From assembly GCF_017873175.1 (NCBI RefSeq), contig NZ_JAGGJW010000012.1:186001-250000 (forward strand): DNA of 64,000 nucleotides, given 5' to 3'. The notes under the pieces were generated by a model. It saw only the letters and a program-made list of their open reading frames with translations, had not been told where the DNA came from and searched no databases. This DNA is from Neorhizobium petrolearium. GTDB lineage: Bacteria > Pseudomonadota > Alphaproteobacteria > Rhizobiales > Rhizobiaceae. Below are positions 60,829-64,000 of this stretch, piece after piece. The number at the start of each line of letters is the position of its first letter. Positions within the stretch are counted from its first letter, which is position 1. The position numbers were made by a program, and so were the translations under genes.

Positions 60829-61803
60829 ATGAAACTCAAACTGACAACACTGTTGGGCGCAGCCGCGGTCAGCCTTGCCTCAACACTCTCTGCTCACGCA
60901 GAAACCGTGCTGAAGTGGGCCCATGTTTATGAGACCTCCGAGCCGTTCCACACGGATTCCGTATGGGCCGCGGAGGAGATCGCCAAGCGAACGGATGGCC
61001 GCTACAAAATCGAGGTCTATCCGGCGTCCCAACTCGGGAAGGAAGCCGACATCAACCAGGGCCTCAAGCTCGGTACCGTGGACATCATCATTTCCGGTTC
61101 CAGTTTCGCGGCGCGCGATTACAAGCCAATCGGCGTCACCTATTATCCTTATATCTTCCGTGACCCCAGCCATCTTCTGGCCTACACGAAGAGCGACGTC
61201 TTCAAGACGCTGACAAAGGGCTATGAGGAAAAAACCGGCAACCATATCGTGGCCGTCAGCTACTACGGAACGCGCCATACCACCTCGAACCGTCCGATCT
61301 CCAAATGCGCCGATATGGCAGGTTTGAAGATGCGCGTGCCGGACGTTCCGGCCTATCTGGCAATGCCACGTGCATGCGGCGCCAACACGACGCCGATCGC
61401 TTTCGCGGAAGTCTATCTGGCGCTTCAGAACGGGACCGTCGAAGCTCAGGAAAACCCCCTGACGACGATCGAGGCCAAGAAGTTCTATGAAGTCCAGAAG
61501 AACATCGTACTGACCGGTCATATCGTCGATCACCTCAACACCGTTATCTCCAAGACCCGCTGGGCAAGCCTCTCCGACGAGGACAAGAAGATCTTCACGG
61601 ACGTCATGCTCGAAGCTGCAGCCCGTACGACCAAGACCATCGAAGCGCGCGAGAAGGCGCTCGTTGATGAATTCAAGACGAAGGGGCTCACCGTCACCGA
61701 AATCGACAAGGCAGACTTCGAGAAGAACGTCGTCGAGAAAGTCAAGCTTGAAGACTTCGGCTACGAGAAGGCCGATTGGGAAGCCATCCGCGCGATCAAG
61801 TGA
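60829..61803 (+). CDS. TRAP transporter substrate-binding protein, DctP type
   Basis: 324-residue periplasmic binding protein. The signal peptide spans residues 1-24 (LTTLLGAAAVSLASTLSAHA), followed by TVLKWAHVYETSEPFHTDSV and the DctP hallmark segments EVYPASQLGKEADINQGLKLG and MRVPDVPAYLAM, whose Arg binds the ligand carboxylate. GGAGGAAA precedes the ATG. The two membrane components are encoded next. Sugar acids or uronates are likely ligands, judged from the neighbours. A hairpin follows the stop. Confidence 0.93.
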   Translation: MKLKLTTLLGAAAVSLASTLSAHAETVLKWAHVYETSEPFHTDSVWAAEEIAKRTDGRYKIEVYPASQLGKEADINQGLKLGTVDIIISGSSFAARDYKPIGVTYYPYIFRDPSHLLAYTKSDVFKTLTKGYEEKTGNHIVAVSYYGTRHTTSNRPISKCADMAGLKMRVPDVPAYLAMPRACGANTTPIAFAEVYLALQNGTVEAQENPLTTIEAKKFYEVQKNIVLTGHIVDHLNTVISKTRWASLSDEDKKIFTDVMLEAAARTTKTIEAREKALVDEFKTKGLTVTEIDKADFEKNVVEKVKLEDFGYEKADWEAIRAIK

Positions 61804-61811
61804 TGATCCTC

Positions 61812-61838
61812 GCCCCGGCGCATTCGGTGCGTCGGGGC
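61812..61838 (+). other. Intercistronic hairpin after the TRAP binding-protein gene
   Basis: GCCCCG-G-CGCA, loop TTCGG, TGCG-T-CGGGGC: an 11-bp stem with one G-T pair and a stable loop, 9 bp after the stop and before the DctQ gene. No T-tract. Confidence 0.7.
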
Positions 61839-61873
61839 AACCTCCTGCAATCCTTATCAACGGAGACGATCCG

Positions 61874-62449
61874 ATGACGGAGCATTCGCACGCGCCGATC
61901 AGCGTGGAAGAGATGGCGCATGCCTTTGAGGAAGAAGCCGCACCGGTTGATCTTTCTCCTTACGCGGTCGAGGACTGGGTGACGCTTACGGTCTTCTGGG
62001 GCATGGGGCTTGCCGTCTTTTTGCAATTCTTCACACGCTATGTGCTGAATGACAGCTTCGCCTGGACCGAGGAAATTGCCGCCAACTGCCTCGTCGTCGT
62101 CGTTTTCCTTGGCTCGGTGATGTGCGTGCGAATGGTACGCCATATCCAGGTCGATCTACTCTACCGCTTCCTGCCGGGCAGGATTGTCAGAGCATTCGAA
62201 ACCACTGTCGATGTCATCGCCATTGGCTTCTTCGCCTATGTCACATGGCTGATGTGGCGATATCTCGAGATTGTCGGCGACGAGCGGATGGTCACAGTCG
62301 ACCTGCCGCGCGGCATTGTTTTCTATACGGTCTTCGCAGCCTTTGCGCTGATGTTTCTTCGCTCCCTGCAAAACCTGATCCGGGATCTGACAGGCACCAA
62401 ATCGGTGCGCGAGCAGGCGCAGGAGAATATCAGCGCGGGGGGAATCTGA
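61874..62449 (+). CDS. TRAP transporter small membrane subunit, DctQ type
   Basis: 191-residue protein with four predicted membrane segments after an acidic N-terminal tail of about 45 residues (AHAFEEEAAPVDLSPYAVEDW). DctQ features are AVFLQFFTRYVLNDSFAWTEEIA and the following MVRHIQVDLLYRFLP. The ATG at 61874 gives a sensible N-terminus; the frame is open further upstream through the binding-protein end. It sits between the DctP and DctM genes and is needed for the membrane complex. Confidence 0.9.
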   Translation: MTEHSHAPISVEEMAHAFEEEAAPVDLSPYAVEDWVTLTVFWGMGLAVFLQFFTRYVLNDSFAWTEEIAANCLVVVVFLGSVMCVRMVRHIQVDLLYRFLPGRIVRAFETTVDVIAIGFFAYVTWLMWRYLEIVGDERMVTVDLPRGIVFYTVFAAFALMFLRSLQNLIRDLTGTKSVREQAQENISAGGI

Positions 62450-62451
62450 GC

Positions 62452-63858
62452 ATGCTTCTTCTTCTCGGATCATTCCTGTTGCTTCTGATTATCGGCACAC
62501 CGGTTGCCGTCTCCATGGCGGTTGCCTCGTTGCTCTACCTGGTGATTTATGGGGTCGCGCCGGACATCATCGCAGCCCAGCGCATGATCGCCGGCGTCGA
62601 GAGTTTCCCGCTGATTGCGGTTCCGTTCTTCATCCTTGCCGGCAACCTCATGAATATTGCCGGCGTTACCGGACGCATCTACCGCTTTGCGCTTGCACTG
62701 GTGGGCTGGATGAAAGGGGGCCTGGCGCAGGTCAATATCATCGGATCGGTCGTCTTTTCCGGCATGTCCGGAACGGCGCTGGCCGATGCCGCCGGCATCG
62801 GCACGATCGAAATCAAGGCCATGAAGGACCACGGCTATCCGGTTGAAGCAGCGGTCGGCGTCACCGCGGCTTCGGCAACGCTCGGCCCCATCTTTCCGCC
62901 ATCGTTGCCCTTCGTCATCTATGGCATGATGGCCAATGCCTCGATCGGGGCGCTGTTCATGGCGGGCATCATTCCCGGCGTTGTCATGACCGTGCTGATG
63001 ATGGTGACGGTCTATATCTTCGCCAGACGCAAGGGCTGGGGCTCGGATACGCCATTCGAACTGAAGCAGTTGCTGGGTGCTTCGCTCGAAGTGCTGATTG
63101 TGCTTGCCTTTCCCGCTGTCATCTACCTGATGATCCTCGCTGGCCTGTCGATCAATATTGCGGTGCTGATTGGGCTCGCGCTTCTTGTCGCTCTCGATTG
63201 GTATTTTGATTTTTCCGCGGTCATGGCGCTGATGACGCCGGTCCTCTTGATCGGTGGCATGACCATGGGTTGGTTCACGCCCACGGAAGCTGCCGTGGCT
63301 GCGGTACTCTGGTCACTGTTTCTCGGTCTCGTGCGCTATCGCACGATGACGCTGCGGACGCTCGCCAAGGCGTCTTTCGACACGATCGAAACCACCGCTT
63401 CGGTCCTGTTCATCGTCACGGCGGCATCCATCTTCGCATGGCTGCTGACAGTCAGCCAGGCCGCGCAACTGTTCTCCGATTTCCTGTTCGGCCTGACGGA
63501 TAACTGGTGGACCTTCCTTCTCATCGTCAACATCCTGCTGCTGATCGTCGGAGCCTTCCTCGATACCATCGCTGCCATCAGCATCCTTGTCCCTATCCTG
63601 ATGCCGGTTGCAGCACGCTACGGAATTGATCCGGTTCATCTTGGCTTGATCATCACCTTGAATTTGATGATTGGCCTTCTAACGCCTCCGGTCGGTATGG
63701 TGCTCTTCGTACTCTCCCGCATCTCGAAGCTGTCCGTCGAGCGCACGACACTCGCGATCCTGCCGTGGATGATCCCGCTGTTCATAGCGCTTGCTCTGAT
63801 CACCTTCGTACCGGCCATTACCCTTTGGCTGCCTACGCTGCTGGGTCTCATCCGATAG
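62452..63858 (+). CDS. TRAP transporter large membrane subunit, DctM type
   Basis: 468-residue membrane protein with 12 or more segments, slightly longer than the usual about 425. DctM features are SFPLIAVPFFILAGNLMNIAGVTGRIY, GSVVFSGMSGTALADAAGIGTIEIKAM and TLGPIFPPSLPFVIYGMMANASIGALFMAG. The extra length lies around ALLVALDWYFDFSAVMAL, probably one or two added segments. The ATG follows the DctQ stop by 2 bases. It uses a sodium or proton gradient for import. Confidence 0.92.
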   Translation: MLLLLGSFLLLLIIGTPVAVSMAVASLLYLVIYGVAPDIIAAQRMIAGVESFPLIAVPFFILAGNLMNIAGVTGRIYRFALALVGWMKGGLAQVNIIGSVVFSGMSGTALADAAGIGTIEIKAMKDHGYPVEAAVGVTAASATLGPIFPPSLPFVIYGMMANASIGALFMAGIIPGVVMTVLMMVTVYIFARRKGWGSDTPFELKQLLGASLEVLIVLAFPAVIYLMILAGLSINIAVLIGLALLVALDWYFDFSAVMALMTPVLLIGGMTMGWFTPTEAAVAAVLWSLFLGLVRYRTMTLRTLAKASFDTIETTASVLFIVTAASIFAWLLTVSQAAQLFSDFLFGLTDNWWTFLLIVNILLLIVGAFLDTIAAISILVPILMPVAARYGIDPVHLGLIITLNLMIGLLTPPVGMVLFVLSRISKLSVERTTLAILPWMIPLFIALALITFVPAITLWLPTLLGLIR

Positions 63859-63915
63859 GTATTCGGTCCGCTTCCGGTGGACCAAGCATTTTCTTGAACG
63901 AAAGGCATCAAAGCG

Positions 63916-64000
63916 ATGCAAACGCGTGTTGCCCGACTTCACGCCCGGCGTGATTTGAGAGTGGAAACGTTTGAATATGCTGACCCTCGGCCCGGCGAGG
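63916..64000 (+). CDS. Start of a zinc alcohol dehydrogenase (MDR family), cut by the window end
   Basis: 28 codons are visible: MQTRVARLHARRDLRVETF then EYADPRPGE. The pattern of a R.H...DLRVE...P.PGE N-terminus is typical of medium-chain dehydrogenases such as L-idonate 5-dehydrogenase or sorbitol dehydrogenase. It starts 57 bp after the DctM stop on the same strand, so it should be co-transcribed with the TRAP genes. This supports a polyol or sugar-acid pathway. The rest lies outside the window. Confidence 0.65.
   Translation, partial: MQTRVARLHARRDLRVETFEYADPRPGE

Noticed and set aside
1..64000. CRISPR arrays, tRNA or rRNA genes, insertion sequences, phage genes
   Set aside because: I looked for regular repeat-spacer units, cloverleaf-like sequences, transposase motifs and terminal repeats and found none.

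Overview
The window looks like a piece of an alphaproteobacterial genome of the order Rhizobiales (Rhizobium, Sinorhizobium or Agrobacterium type). It has a GSII-type glutamine synthetase with a sigma-54 promoter, a DUF2735 small protein beside it, high-GC coding sequence, and many solute transport and catabolic operons each with its own regulator. I see no tRNA or rRNA gene, insertion sequence, phage gene or CRISPR array. Almost all the DNA is coding, and nearly every operon is a 'regulator + importer + few enzymes' unit.

Region by region. 0.1-4.6 kb: a cupin protein, then a reductive pyrimidine degradation operon (N-carbamoyl-beta-alanine amidohydrolase, a 92-residue unknown, dihydropyrimidinase) divergent from a RutR-type TetR regulator, with a near-consensus RutR operator between them. 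4.6-9.3 kb: glnII with a sigma-54 promoter and an NtrC-like site, DUF2735, a YeiH exporter with a divergent LysR regulator, a fossil LysR fragment and an IclR regulator. 9.6-25.4 kb: a HyuA-HyuB fusion (oxoprolinase type), a five-gene dipeptide-type ABC importer, a TctC-type binding protein, an MmgE/PrpD protein, a convergent tctBA pair and a BenE transporter. 25.5-33.1 kb: enoyl-CoA hydratase, acyl-CoA ligase and a three-subunit molybdenum hydroxylase whose large subunit carries a C-terminal CoxG domain, with a frameshifted AraC gene upstream. 33.2-42.8 kb: a GntR/UTRA regulator, two M20 proteins, a second dipeptide-type importer and an M24 protein; the second M20 and the M24 protein have lost most metal ligands of their families. 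42.9-46.5 kb: preA-preT (dihydropyrimidine dehydrogenase) with a weaker RutR-like site, plus DUF2325 and a small unknown.

46.5-56.4 kb is the most unusual part. A third dipeptide-type importer is led by an AroM-family gene. Next to it lies a second AroM-like protein fused to a LuxR-type DNA-binding domain, and then a divergent DUF917 + HyuA-like operon. A 20-bp near-palindrome (CTAGGGG-N4-CCCTATAG, 18 of 20 identical between copies) lies once before each operon, in the same orientation and at a similar distance. Two cysteines of the stand-alone AroM protein are both serine in the regulator. I read this as a ligand-sensing regulator derived from an enzyme, controlling import and breakdown of a hydantoin-like or thiohydantoin-like compound.

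56.5-64 kb: a sugar-acid type catabolic locus with an enolase-superfamily dehydratase, a GntR regulator with two DNA-binding domains, an Ldh2-type dehydrogenase, a second FCD-type GntR with a perfect palindromic operator, a TRAP transporter and the start of a zinc alcohol dehydrogenase cut by the window end.

Two pathways are split across the window. Uracil/thymine reduction (preTA) lies 40 kb from the hydrolytic steps but seems tied to them by the RutR-like sites. Three separate hydantoinase-type systems (metal-dependent, HyuAB fusion, HyuA with DUF917) are present. Four solute-binding-protein genes that precede permease genes each end in a strong GC hairpin without a T-tract, which suggests a shared way of making more binding protein than permease.
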